Shown piece after piece: positions 7,890-16,297 of a stretch of DNA of 58,185 nucleotides (its first letter is position 1; each line of letters starts with the position of its first letter). The notes beneath the pieces are model-generated. The model had not been told where the DNA came from and ran no database searches. It saw nothing but the letters and a program-made list of their open reading frames with translations. Position numbers and translations under genes: made by a program. Source of the DNA: CAZRCZ01 sp964598765 (GTDB lineage Bacteria; Sumerlaeota; Sumerlaeia; MVZB01; JAJFLK01); assembly GCA_964598765.1 (NCBI GenBank), contig CAZRCZ010000027.1, forward strand, positions 1-58,185, read 5' to 3'.

Positions 7890-8744
7890 ATGAAGACCCC
7901 CTTTTATTCCATCTCTTTTTCAATCCGCTTCCTGATCGCGCTGGCCGGATTGATTTTCATCAATCTCGATCAATCCTTCGCGCAAACTCCCGCCGGATTC
8001 AATCCCGACTACCCGGCTTGGGGTCGAATTCTCGCCCGTTGCGCCTCGCCGCAGGGTTTTCACTACGATCAACTCAAAGCCGACCGCGCCGATCTGGACC
8101 TCCAATTGGCCGAGCTGAAGTCCGTGACCGCCGAGCGGTTTCAAACCATGACCCGCGCCGAACGGCTTGCCCTTCTCATCAACGCCCACAACATTCATGC
8201 GGTTCGTCGGATCGTGGATGCATATCCGGTCAAATCCATCAGCCGGACAACGTGGTCCGGGACCGCGTTGTGGCGCCGCGACATTGATCTGGCCGGACGA
8301 CGGTGGTCGCTCCGCTCGTTGCGCGATGAAATCATGGGTTCAAATTACCGCGAATCGCGGGCGATTTTCCTGCTGAATTGGGGAATGAAGGGTTGCGCGC
8401 CGCTCGCTCCCGCTCCGGTGACGGTCGCCAATTTGGAGGATTTGCTCGAGCGCCAAACAACTGTTTTCATGCAGGATTCCCATTATGCCAAATATGACCG
8501 GCGGAAACAGCGGTTCCACGCCTCGAAGCTTCTGAAGGAATACCGCTTGGAAATCGAGCGGGATTATTCCTCCCTTTGGGCGTTCATCCGCCGATTCGGT
8601 CCGCAGGAGGATGTTCCCTACCTGAAAAATCTTCCCCCCCGATTCGTTTGGATGCGGTTCGATTCCTACCTGAATGATCTCCCGCCGATTCCTCCGGTCA
8701 TTCTCCCTTCCGATTTGCCCGCGCCTCCTCCGGCTTCCAAGTGA
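7890..8744 (+). CDS. exported DUF547 domain protein
   Basis: A 284-residue protein with an N-terminal signal sequence (hydrophobic residues about 12-28, ending at SFAQ). The rest matches DUF547: ERLALLINAHNIHAVRRI, then a central segment with RAIFLLNWGMKGCAPL, and a region where substrate-like Cys/His residues cluster. The family is common in envelope fractions of diverse bacteria; its function is not established. The start at 7890 places the signal peptide at the N terminus; the in-frame codon at 7794 would add 32 residues ahead of it. The C-terminal Pro-rich tail (from about 265) is probably disordered. Confidence 0.82.
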   Translation: MKTPFYSISFSIRFLIALAGLIFINLDQSFAQTPAGFNPDYPAWGRILARCASPQGFHYDQLKADRADLDLQLAELKSVTAERFQTMTRAERLALLINAHNIHAVRRIVDAYPVKSISRTTWSGTALWRRDIDLAGRRWSLRSLRDEIMGSNYRESRAIFLLNWGMKGCAPLAPAPVTVANLEDLLERQTTVFMQDSHYAKYDRRKQRFHASKLLKEYRLEIERDYSSLWAFIRRFGPQEDVPYLKNLPPRFVWMRFDSYLNDLPPIPPVILPSDLPAPPPASK

Positions 8745-8863
8745 GGTTTCTTGTTCCCGCCTTAGACGAGAAACGATCCAAATTGTTCGCTTTGGAACAC
8801 AACATGGAGATGTATCGAGGCAACAAGACGGCAAAAGCGGTCATAAATCCATGGATCACCCTA

Positions 8864-8896
8864 TTTATCCGCGTAATCCGTGTTCATCCGCGTCCA
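8864..8896. repeat. ATCCGCG-type intergenic repeat arm
   Basis: TATCCGCGTAATCCGTG followed by TTCATCCGCGTCC has the same unit-phased build as the ACCAAG hairpins, but with the unit ATCCGCG or ATCCGTG. No opposite arm is seen within 60 bases, so it looks like half an element. The remaining 218 bases between the two genes show nothing else. Confidence 0.45.
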
Positions 8897-8962
8897 ATAA
8901 TTCCTTGGCATGGACCTTGCCTTCCCGTTTCCTGAAAAGTGTTCTGTTAAGGAGGACTACCC

Positions 8963-10084
8963 ATGAAATTCAGCGCTCCCTTTGAATGGATGACTACCAC
9001 GGCGTTGTTGGTTGCATTCTCGGCGTTCCCTATTTTCGCGGACGAAACTAAAAAGCCGGATCCCAATCCTTTTCTCACATTGGAATCCGCAGACAAACCC
9101 CCGACCGAATCCAAACCCGCCGATGCCTCGGCGCCCAAACCCGAAACTTCCCCGGCCCCCCAAAATCAAACGAAGAGCGGAGTGATTCCTCCCGCGCCGC
9201 GCCCCGAAACCCGTTCCCGTCGCCCCGAACCTCCCGATCCCGAACGGATGCTGGACCATTTTTTAGGAATGGACGATAACAACGACGGCGTGATTGAACG
9301 TTCCGAATTCAAGGGACCGCATCCCGAAATCTTCGATGAAGCCGACACCAACCACGACGGCAAACTGACGCTGGACGAACTCAAGGCGCTCGCCCAAAAA
9401 ATGACCGAGCGCATGAAAGGGGAGATGCGGGAGAACATGCGAAACACGCGGGGAGAATTGGGCCCGCGCGACGGTGGAGAGGGTTTCATGCTCCGCCACA
9501 TGGACCAGAACCACGACGGCAAAATCCAGCGCGAGGAAGCCAAGGGACCGATCGAGCGGAACTTCGATGAAATTGACACGAACCACGACGGCGTTTTGGA
9601 CAAGGAAGAGCTTCAAGCGTGGGGGGACAAAATGCGCCAATTCGCCGATCATCAGGACGAAAGCAAACGGTTGGCCCAACGGAATCCCAAAGGAAATCCT
9701 CCTTCAACCGAAGGGAAGCCCGCGCCCGAACCGCCGCGAAAGGATAAGCCTTCGCCGGCAACTCCGAATACCGAAGGGCGCCATGCCGATCCCGCCCAAA
9801 TCATTCAACGTTGGGACAAGAACGGCGACGGCGCGGTTGAGCGGGATGAATTTCCGAAGGACGCCATTGAACTGTTCGATGTTCTGGACCGCAACGGCGA
9901 CGGCAAACTGACTCCGGAGGAGTTATCGGAGCGCGAAGAGCGCGGAATGTTTGGAGCCTTCAGGGAACGCCGCAAAAATCGGGAGGGCCGATCCTTCGGT
10001 CATCCCTTTTCCCGTCGTCCTCCGCCGGAAAATTCCCAGCCTTCTCCCCCGCCCAACGGCGAGCCCAAGGGTCCGGTGATTTGA
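8963..10084 (+). CDS. exported EF-hand calcium-binding protein with six EF-hands
   Basis: A 373-residue protein with a signal peptide (cleavage near IFA-DETK, about residue 26) and a Pro-rich linker (31-92). Six canonical DxNxDG loops then follow in three pairs: 104-115 with 128-139, 181-192 with 205-216, and 285-296 with 309-320. All calcium ligands at positions 1, 3, 5 and 12 are kept. Charged, Pro-rich linkers separate the pairs, and the last 45 residues are basic then Pro-rich. AAGGAGG sits just before the start. Such calmodulin-like exported proteins are common in PVC bacteria; the partner is unknown. Confidence 0.92.
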   Translation: MKFSAPFEWMTTTALLVAFSAFPIFADETKKPDPNPFLTLESADKPPTESKPADASAPKPETSPAPQNQTKSGVIPPAPRPETRSRRPEPPDPERMLDHFLGMDDNNDGVIERSEFKGPHPEIFDEADTNHDGKLTLDELKALAQKMTERMKGEMRENMRNTRGELGPRDGGEGFMLRHMDQNHDGKIQREEAKGPIERNFDEIDTNHDGVLDKEELQAWGDKMRQFADHQDESKRLAQRNPKGNPPSTEGKPAPEPPRKDKPSPATPNTEGRHADPAQIIQRWDKNGDGAVERDEFPKDAIELFDVLDRNGDGKLTPEELSEREERGMFGAFRERRKNREGRSFGHPFSRRPPPENSQPSPPPNGEPKGPVI

Positions 10085-10123
10085 GATTGGACGGAGATTA
10101 TTCGGGATCGAGTTTCAAAATCC

Positions 10124-10152
10124 GAAATCTCAAATTTCAAATTTGAGATTTC
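10124..10152. repeat. perfect A/T-rich palindrome, CTCAAATTT family
   Basis: GAAATCTCAAATTT (10124-10137) and its exact complement (10139-10152) flank a single C. Flanking bases (10115-10161) continue the symmetry imperfectly. A second, diverged member lies at 13501-13557. It sits between the EF-hand gene and thyX and could act as a terminator-like hairpin, but it has no T tract. Confidence 0.8.
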
Positions 10153-10176
10153 AGATTCGGGATGGGATGATTCGCC

Positions 10177-11022
10177 ATGGCCCACGTCGTCATCCCCGAA
10201 GCCGAAGCCCTGCTGGACGTTGAACTCCCCGTTCTCGACAAGGGATTCGTCCGCCTCGTGGATTATCTCGGCGGCGATCAGCGCATCGTCCAATCGGCGC
10301 GCGTCTCCTACGGCGCGGGAACCAAAACCGTCCGCGAGGACAAGGGACTCATCAATTACCTCATGCGCCACCGGCACACCTCGCCGTTTGAGCAGGTGGC
10401 CCTCACGTTTCACACCAAGATGCCGATCTTCGTGGCGCGGCAATGGGTCCGCCACCGCACGGCGCGGCTCAACGAAATCTCCGGACGCTATTCGGTGATG
10501 AAGGATGAATTCTATGTTCCCGATCCTTCGGTGATCCGAAAGCAAAGCAAGAGCAATCGTCAGGGGCGCGACGAGGAAAATCTTCCGCCGGAACTGGCCA
10601 AGCAGGTGGCCGACCTGATTTTGCGGGATCAATCCACGGCCTACGAGCGCTATGAGGAATTGCTGAAGGACGACATCGCGCGCGAGCTGGCGCGGATCAA
10701 TTTGCCCCTTTCGCTCTACACCGAATGGTATTGGCAAATTGACCTGCACAATCTTTTTCATTTCATCAAGTTGCGGGCCGACGCGCACGCGCAATACGAA
10801 ATCCGCGTCTATGCCGAGGCGATGGCGCGATGCGCCAAGGCCGTCGCGCCGCTGGCCTACGAGGCGTTCGAGGACAACGTCTTTTACGGCGCGCTTTTTT
10901 CGCGGGGGGAAGTGGAGGCGCTGAAAGTCATGCTCAAAGGGGAACCGTGTCCGCTGGAGGGTAGAGTGAAGCGCGAGTTTCTTGAGAAGCTGGGGTTATC
11001 GGAAGAAACAGCACACGCCTGA
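10177..11022 (+). CDS. thyX: FAD-dependent thymidylate synthase
   Basis: A 281-residue ThyX that makes dTMP from dUMP with methylene-tetrahydrofolate, FAD and NADPH. The signature RHRX7S is present as R92-H93-R94 and S102 in RHRTARLNEISGRYS. YWQIDLHNLFHFIKLRAD in the C-terminal half holds the conserved His/Asn/Arg residues of the FAD and dUMP sites. Length is normal for the family. It is followed after 12 bases by the YfhO-like gene. The thymidylate-kinase-like genes at 29.9 kb could use its product. Confidence 0.96.
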   Translation: MAHVVIPEAEALLDVELPVLDKGFVRLVDYLGGDQRIVQSARVSYGAGTKTVREDKGLINYLMRHRHTSPFEQVALTFHTKMPIFVARQWVRHRTARLNEISGRYSVMKDEFYVPDPSVIRKQSKSNRQGRDEENLPPELAKQVADLILRDQSTAYERYEELLKDDIARELARINLPLSLYTEWYWQIDLHNLFHFIKLRADAHAQYEIRVYAEAMARCAKAVAPLAYEAFEDNVFYGALFSRGEVEALKVMLKGEPCPLEGRVKREFLEKLGLSEETAHA

Positions 11023-11034
11023 TCGTCTCCCAAT

Positions 11035-13365
11035 GTGAAGGACGAAGAGAACAGCACGTCCGGTTTTCGATTCATCAAGGCGGTCACGGATCGTCACGCC
11101 CGGCTCGCCGCGATCTTTCTGCTTCTTGCCATCGTTCTGATTTTTTTCTGCGACGTCTTGTTTCTCCCCGGAAGCCGCGTCCTTTCGCTGAACGGCGGGG
11201 ACCTTGCCTCGCAATTCGTGTTCTGGCGGCAATTCGGTTTCGATCGACTGCGCGAAGGCTCGCTTCCCCTCTGGAATCCGTATCTCAATTCGGGAACGCC
11301 TTTTCTGGGAGGATTTCAATCCGCGCTCCTCTATCCGCCCAATTGGATTTATCTTTTCTTGCCGCTTGCCAAGGCGCTCAATCTCGAAATGGCGGCCCAT
11401 CTGTTTCTCGCGGGAGTTTTCATGTTCTTGTGGGGGGCGTGGCGTGGGTTGGGAACGCAAGCCGCCCTGCTCTCGGCGTTGCTCCTGATGTTCGGACAGG
11501 GGAATTATCTTCACCTCTACGCCGGACACCTGACGTTGCTCGACGCCTCGGCGTGGTCGCCGCTGATTCTTGCGGTTTTGGATCGTCACGCGCGGACGCG
11601 CGACGCGAAATGGATTTGGATCGGCGGAGGGGCGGTCGCGCTTCAAATTCTGGCCGGTCATCCGCAGACGGTCTTCGCAACGGCGATTGCCGGAATGATT
11701 CTGGTCGCCGGACAAATCATGCGCGAAGGAAAATCTTTTCCCGCGCTCGGTGGATGCTTGGCGATTTACGCCATCGGCTCGCTTCTCTCCGCCGTTCAAC
11801 TTTTTTCGGGTTTGGCCGCCGGCGCGGAAAGCTCGCGCGGAGGAGGCGGCATGTCGCTGGAGGAGGCGGGACAATTTTCCTTCCCCCCCGAAAATTTCCT
11901 GACCCTCGTCGCGCCGTGGTTTTTCGGCGATAATCCCACGCCGAACGAAACCGGAGGGTTGACTTTTTGGGGACGCGCCTATTTTTGGGAAACGAGTTTC
12001 TTCATCGGCGTCATCGGGTTGGCGCTCGCGGGATTGGGAGCGGCGAAAGGAGAGCGATCCGCGCGAACGTCCCTTCGTCTAATGGTTCTCCTTCTTGTCA
12101 TTTTGGCGATGGGAAAATTCACGCCCCTCTTCCGATTCCTTCACGCCTTCGTTCCGGGGTTCGACCGGTTTCGAGGGAGCGCAAAATTCATCGGTGTCGC
12201 GTCCATCCCTTTGGCGTTGCTGGCGGGATTGGGATTTGATTGCCTTCAAAAGGGAGAACGCGCGCCGATGGCGTTCTCCATCGGGGTTTTCATTTTTGGC
12301 GCGGCTCTGGCGCTCGCAGGATTCGCTATTTCCCATTCGTCATCCTTCGGCGCGGAAGGATTTTGGGGAAGATGGATCGCGCGGATTTGCGCGACGGGCG
12401 AAACGTATTTGCCTGCGCGGGAATCCCGCAATCTCGAATTCATCGCGCGAGCCGGAGCCTTCGCGGCCCGCTCCCTTACATTTTCCGCCGCGATTCTTGG
12501 ATTTTTCGGCGCGGTTCTGCTGGCGACGCATCGGAATCGTCCATTCGCCCATGCGATTTGGATCATGGCCGTCGCGGAAATTCTCGCCTTCGCCCGATCC
12601 GCGCGCCCGGCGTTCGATCTCGAACCGATCCAACATCCGAAGACTTTCATTGAGTTTCGTCGCCAATATCCGGGGGATTATCGCATCCTCAAGACCGATT
12701 CATGGGTGAATCTTCCGATGGCCGGCGGATTGCCCTGCATCGCGGGCTACGATCCGCAAATCAGCCGACGCTATCAGCAATTTTTACAATTTGCGCTTTC
12801 CCAACCCGATCCCTTGCCTCTCTTGAGAATTCTTCGTTGCCGATTCGTTTTTCAAAATGGAACGCCGTCACTGAATGTTTTTGAATCGGAAAATCCATCC
12901 CTTCCGGCGGTTTTGCTCGTGAGTCGCTACAGCGTCTCCCACGACGCGAAGGAGACGTTTGAGCGAATGACCCGGCCTTCGTTCGATCCCGCTTCCGAAG
13001 TGATTTTGGAGTCGGAACCCGATACCGCTCCCGATCCGGCGGGAGGAAATCAGAATGGAAGGTTGAAGGTTCAAGCGAGGTCTGATGATTACGACATTTC
13101 AGCTGATTTGGACAAGCCCGCGATCTGTTTGATCACCGACGCTTACAGTCGCGGCTGGCGGGCCGTTCCGTATTCGGACAGCGATCAAAAATCCTACAAC
13201 GTCATGCCTGCCGACCACGTCATTCGGGCGATTCCGGTTGGAGCGGGACATCATCATTTTCGGGTGGAGTATGCGCCGTTCGCTTATCGTTTGGGAAAAT
13301 GGGTTTCGTTTATTTCCGCGCTGGCTTATGTCGGGTGCGTTTCACTTTTCCGAAGAATTGCGTAA
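11035..13365 (+). CDS. polytopic membrane protein, YfhO-like
   Basis: A 776-residue inner-membrane protein. The first segment (about 22-42) is followed by LSLNGGDLASQFVFWRQ and GSLPLWNPYLNSGTPF, the first-loop motifs of YfhO/GT-C-type proteins. About ten more hydrophobic segments reach residue 520, then a large extracytoplasmic domain and a last membrane helix (about 750-770). YfhO relatives are thought to handle polyprenyl-linked sugars; this one is not assigned a substrate. The start is a GTG at 11035; no in-frame ATG lies nearby. The last codons and the TAA stop lie inside a repeat element, so the original C terminus was probably different. Confidence 0.78.
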   Translation: MKDEENSTSGFRFIKAVTDRHARLAAIFLLLAIVLIFFCDVLFLPGSRVLSLNGGDLASQFVFWRQFGFDRLREGSLPLWNPYLNSGTPFLGGFQSALLYPPNWIYLFLPLAKALNLEMAAHLFLAGVFMFLWGAWRGLGTQAALLSALLLMFGQGNYLHLYAGHLTLLDASAWSPLILAVLDRHARTRDAKWIWIGGGAVALQILAGHPQTVFATAIAGMILVAGQIMREGKSFPALGGCLAIYAIGSLLSAVQLFSGLAAGAESSRGGGGMSLEEAGQFSFPPENFLTLVAPWFFGDNPTPNETGGLTFWGRAYFWETSFFIGVIGLALAGLGAAKGERSARTSLRLMVLLLVILAMGKFTPLFRFLHAFVPGFDRFRGSAKFIGVASIPLALLAGLGFDCLQKGERAPMAFSIGVFIFGAALALAGFAISHSSSFGAEGFWGRWIARICATGETYLPARESRNLEFIARAGAFAARSLTFSAAILGFFGAVLLATHRNRPFAHAIWIMAVAEILAFARSARPAFDLEPIQHPKTFIEFRRQYPGDYRILKTDSWVNLPMAGGLPCIAGYDPQISRRYQQFLQFALSQPDPLPLLRILRCRFVFQNGTPSLNVFESENPSLPAVLLVSRYSVSHDAKETFERMTRPSFDPASEVILESEPDTAPDPAGGNQNGRLKVQARSDDYDISADLDKPAICLITDAYSRGWRAVPYSDSDQKSYNVMPADHVIRAIPVGAGHHHFRVEYAPFAYRLGKWVSFISALAYVGCVSLFRRIA

Positions 13366-13408
13366 CCCCGTCGGGGTTGAGACGCTTCTCGGAAAAGTGA
13401 AATGCGCC
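13334..13408. repeat. TTTCACTTTTCCGA inverted-repeat element (family B, short copy)
   Basis: The left arm 13334-13353 and the right arm 13389-13408 are 20-base inverted repeats with one G.T-type mismatch (TTTCACTTTTCCGA is the core). The inner hairpin AACCCC-GTC-GGGGTT lies at 13364-13378. The longer copy at 29508-29678 has the same ends. The left arm overlaps the last codons and stop of the YfhO-like gene. Confidence 0.85.
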
Positions 13409-13500
13409 CGCGCGCAACGCAACTGGAATTCGCTCTTGCCAAATCCCTGACGACGCGGATAACGTGAATCCTGCGGAGCGAGGCGCAACCCGCTAATTTT

Positions 13501-13557
13501 CATTTCTCAAATTTGAAATCGTAGATCTCAAATTTTAGATTTCAAATCTCAGACCTC
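13501..13557. repeat. CTCAAATTT-family repeat, diverged copy
   Basis: It consists of alternating direct and inverted units such as TCTCAAATTTGAAATC and AGATTTCAAATCTC. ATTTGAAATC (13511-13520) pairs with GATTTCAAAT (13539-13548). It resembles the perfect palindrome at 10124-10152 and lies just before the CDGSH gene. Confidence 0.6.
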
Positions 13558-13574
13558 TGAAAGGAACCTTAACC

Positions 13575-13817
13575 ATGCCCGAACCCCACGTCGCTCAACG
13601 ATTCCCTTACAAGATTCAGGAGGAGCCCGGCGTGAAATTCTGGTGCGCCTGCGGGCAATCCAAGAACCAACCCTACTGCGACGGCTCCCATCGCGGGAGC
13701 GGCTTCACGCCCGTGAAGGTTGAAATCACCGAGGCCAAAATGGTGGCGTGGTGCGGGTGCAAACATTCCGCCAATAAACCGTTCTGCGACGGATCGCATC
13801 GCAATTTACCGGCTTGA
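13575..13817 (+). CDS. tandem CDGSH iron-sulfur protein
   Basis: An 80-residue protein with two CDGSH [2Fe-2S] motifs. C24, C26, C35 and H39 form the first (CACGQSKNQPYCDGSH); C60, C62, C71 and H75 the second (CGCKHSANKPFCDGSH). Each has the 3Cys-1His ligand set of the mitoNEET family, so the monomer should hold two clusters. There is no membrane anchor. Proposed roles of the family are electron transfer and redox or iron-sulfur sensing. A short leader with AAAGGAACC precedes the start. A perfect hairpin follows, facing the convergent thioesterase gene. Confidence 0.95.
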   Translation: MPEPHVAQRFPYKIQEEPGVKFWCACGQSKNQPYCDGSHRGSGFTPVKVEITEAKMVAWCGCKHSANKPFCDGSHRNLPA

Positions 13818-13845
13818 CGCACTTCCGACTGATCGAATTTCTGCG

Positions 13846-13913
13846 CCACCAAGTCACTAAGACACCAAGGTTTCCAAAATGAAATTGTTCTTGGTGTCTT
13901 AGTGACTTGGTGG
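13846..13913. repeat. ACCAAG-type hairpin, perfect 24-bp stem (family A)
   Basis: CCACCAAGTCACTAAGACAC continues to 13869, and the whole 24-base arm pairs perfectly with 13890-13913 across a 20-base loop. It lies exactly between two convergent genes, so it may end transcription from both sides, though there is no T run. Confidence 0.9.
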
Positions 13914-13926
13914 TGAAAACGAAAGA

Positions 13927-14787
13927 TTATTTCCCCTCCGGAATAACAATCCGATAAACCACCGTTCCGCGGGCGACGAGGTTGCGGCTCGAAGCGGACG
14001 CGATCTCCACCTCGCTCCAGAATATCTCCCGGTCCCGTCCGGCCACTTTGCCATACGCGACCAATCCCTCCGGTCCCGGCGACGCGATCATCTGCGCCTG
14101 CACTCCCACAGTTGAGGCTTTGTAAGGTCCGGGGCCGGTCTCCGCCCACGAAGCCATCGCTCCGGTCGTGTCGAAGAGGGCCAAAATCGGTCCCTCATGC
14201 ACGCTCCCCGAACCCGCCGCGTTGCGATCCTGAAACGGCATCACGATCCGCGAGCGTGATCCGGCCATGTGCTCGACTTTCAATCCGATCCGCCCGATGA
14301 ACGGCACGCGTCCGGCCAGATGCGGTCCCATCGGTCCGGGATCGGATTGGCCGTCGTCTCCTTTGGCCGTGATCGGTGCCGGGACAGGCGCGCCGAATCG
14401 CCCCCGAACGGTCGAAATTCCCCGCGCAATCGGCTTGCCGTCTTCGGTCCGAACGGCGACGTCCACGAAGCAAAGTTCCTTCCCCTTCCTCAGAAGATTG
14501 GCCTCGGCGATGATCGTCTCACCGATGGCGGCGGAAAGATAAACCACTTCGAGAGCGCAGGTGTGCCAAGGGCCGGACGATTCGCCGAGCGCGGCGCGTC
14601 CGACGGCCTGACCGCCGATATCAATCATTGAGGCCGCGACGCCGCCGTGCAACACCTTGCCGGGATTGGAGTTTTCATCCTTGTAGGGGAGCGCAAATTG
14701 CCCCGCGTTCTCCGTCAGGCTTCGGACTTGCAGACCCAACGCGGCGCTAAACGGTTCGGATTCCAAAATGGTTTTGAGATCGCTCAT
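13927..14787 (-). CDS. double-hotdog thioesterase (PaaI-like)
   Basis: A 286-residue protein made of two hotdog domains. The first (about 8-135) has VLHGGVAASMIDIGGQAVGRA, the PaaI/DUF4442 signature in which a helix begins at HGG. The second (about 155-283) has the weaker SVHEGPILALFDTTGAMAS. It would hydrolyse acyl-CoA thioesters as an internal pseudo-dimer. The start at 14787 is chosen because AGAAGGA lies 5 bases upstream; the longer frame to 14955 has no support. The second domain keeps HEG in place of HGG, so only one site may be fully active. Confidence 0.82.
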   Translation of the reverse strand: MSDLKTILESEPFSAALGLQVRSLTENAGQFALPYKDENSNPGKVLHGGVAASMIDIGGQAVGRAALGESSGPWHTCALEVVYLSAAIGETIIAEANLLRKGKELCFVDVAVRTEDGKPIARGISTVRGRFGAPVPAPITAKGDDGQSDPGPMGPHLAGRVPFIGRIGLKVEHMAGSRSRIVMPFQDRNAAGSGSVHEGPILALFDTTGAMASWAETGPGPYKASTVGVQAQMIASPGPEGLVAYGKVAGRDREIFWSEVEIASASSRNLVARGTVVYRIVIPEGK

Positions 14788-14819
14788 TTTTCCTTCTGAA
14801 AGTTCCTTTCCCAATAAAG

Positions 14820-14853
14820 ACGGGCGTCCATGTTGATATGACGCCCGTTTTTT
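14820..14853 (+). terminator. terminator-like hairpin in the thioesterase leader
   Basis: ACGGGCGTC (14820-14828) pairs with GACGCCCGT (14840-14848), followed by six Ts on the plus strand. No plus-strand gene ends nearby; the hairpin lies in the 5' region of the minus-strand thioesterase gene. It could end an antisense transcript or shield the glycosyltransferase operon. Confidence 0.6.
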
Positions 14854-15090
14854 ACTCGGAAGATGGGGGATTCGCCAATGGTTTTTGAAGGGACCGCCCG
14901 CGATTCCGTGTTCATCCGCGACGGAGAGATTGACAACTTTCCTCGATTCGGCCATCTCACGGATACGGGAAATGCGCCCGGCTTCAATTCCATTCGCAAG
15001 ATGGGATGGAAATTACCCCGACGATGTGTTAGCGAAAGAGAGTGTGGAAATCCGCGATGATTTCAAGGTCGGGGGTGGCGATTGGGATGT

Positions 15091-15121
15091 CCTCTCGGTG
15101 TCTCTGTGTCTCCGTGGTTTT
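15091..15121. repeat. repeat arm of GTGTCTCTGTGTCTCCGTGG type
   Basis: CCTCTCGGTGTCTCTGTGTC runs on into TCCGTGGTTTT, the pyrimidine-strand form of a unit-phased arm like family A. It ends just before the start of the glycosyltransferase, so the leader of that gene is repeat-derived. No opposite arm is found. Confidence 0.5.
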
Positions 15122-15130
15122 CTTTTCTTC

Positions 15131-16297
15131 ATGATTTTTCTCATGCAATCGCCTCATGGTTGGCGCGGGGTGTGGCAGAGGCCGCATCATCTCGCTTCGC
15201 GTTTCGCCGCGCGCGGACATTACGTCCGATGGGTCGAGCCGCGCTACGTGAAATGGCTCGCGGGAGAACGGGAGCGGTTTTGGCGCGCGCGAAATGAAAA
15301 GCCCGACGAGCGAATTGAAGTCGCGCCGGTGACGTTGCTGAACGGCGAGCGGTTCGGTCCGATCCGCAAATTCAATTTGAGCCGATTGGCTTCGGCGTTG
15401 AATCGGCATCTCCCCTCTTCGGCAAACGGCAAGGGCGTCCTTTGGCTCTACGATCCGCATCAGGCCGAACTGGCGCGGTTGGTTCCGCACGATCTTCTCA
15501 TCTACGACATCATGGACGAATATCGCGGGTTTCCGTGGTCGCCGCCGAAAATTGCCGAAGAGGAAGCGCGATTGCTCGCCGAGGCCGATTGGGTTTTCGC
15601 CGGAACGCAGGCGCTCTTCGACGCGAAGAAATTGCAGGCGCAGGGAAAGATCGAGTGTTTGCTCTCGGGGGTGGACGCGGGGCATTTTCGGGAAATTCGA
15701 GGGACAGGCACGCGGACAAACCCCCGCGAGCCAGTCCCTGAATTTCCCATGCGGGAAAAATATCGCCGCCTGATCGGATACGCCGGAATGATTGATCTCC
15801 GGCTCGATCAGGAGCTAATCGCCGATTCGGCGCGGCGGCATCCCGATTGGGGTTGGATTTTGCTCGGTCCGACGGCTTGCGACGTGACGCGGTTGCGCGC
15901 GGCTCCCAACGTTCACCTTTTGGGGCAGAAATCCTACGGCGAACTTCCCGCGTTTTATCATTCTTGGGACTGCGCGATGATTCCGTTCGTCGAGAATGAA
16001 CTGACACGCCACGTCAATCCGACCAAGATGCTCGAATATGCCGCCGCCGGATTGCCGGTCGTCGCGCGCGCTCTGCCCGACATCGAGCAATTTTACGCGG
16101 AAGGGGCGTTTCTTTATCGCGACGCGGCGGATTGTGAAACCCAACTTAAGGCGATCTTAGAGGGCGAAGCACAACCGATGGAAAGCCCGCTCGTCCGAGA
16201 AAAATTGACGCAATCCGCCCAATGGATCAAGGATCGGGATTGGGACGCGATCGCGGAGAAAATGTTGCGACGTGCGGAGGAAATTGGGAAATCATGA
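15131..16297 (+). CDS. glycosyltransferase (TuaH-like, GT4 type)
   Basis: A 388-residue GT-B glycosyltransferase. The N terminus MIFLMQSPHGWRGVWQRPHH with RGHYVRWVEPR is typical of TuaH-like enzymes. VFAGTQALFDAK and LLSGVDAGHF mark the domain linker. The C-terminal donor site has HVNPTKMLEYAAAGLPVVA, where the Glu of MLEYAAAG is the usual nucleotide-sugar ligand. There is no signal or membrane helix. Starts at 15131 and 15143 are both possible and neither has a clear SD; the longer frame to 14885 reads through a repeat arm. Its stop overlaps the next gene's ATG (ATGA), so the two genes are coupled. Confidence 0.85.
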   Translation: MIFLMQSPHGWRGVWQRPHHLASRFAARGHYVRWVEPRYVKWLAGERERFWRARNEKPDERIEVAPVTLLNGERFGPIRKFNLSRLASALNRHLPSSANGKGVLWLYDPHQAELARLVPHDLLIYDIMDEYRGFPWSPPKIAEEEARLLAEADWVFAGTQALFDAKKLQAQGKIECLLSGVDAGHFREIRGTGTRTNPREPVPEFPMREKYRRLIGYAGMIDLRLDQELIADSARRHPDWGWILLGPTACDVTRLRAAPNVHLLGQKSYGELPAFYHSWDCAMIPFVENELTRHVNPTKMLEYAAAGLPVVARALPDIEQFYAEGAFLYRDAADCETQLKAILEGEAQPMESPLVREKLTQSAQWIKDRDWDAIAEKMLRRAEEIGKS

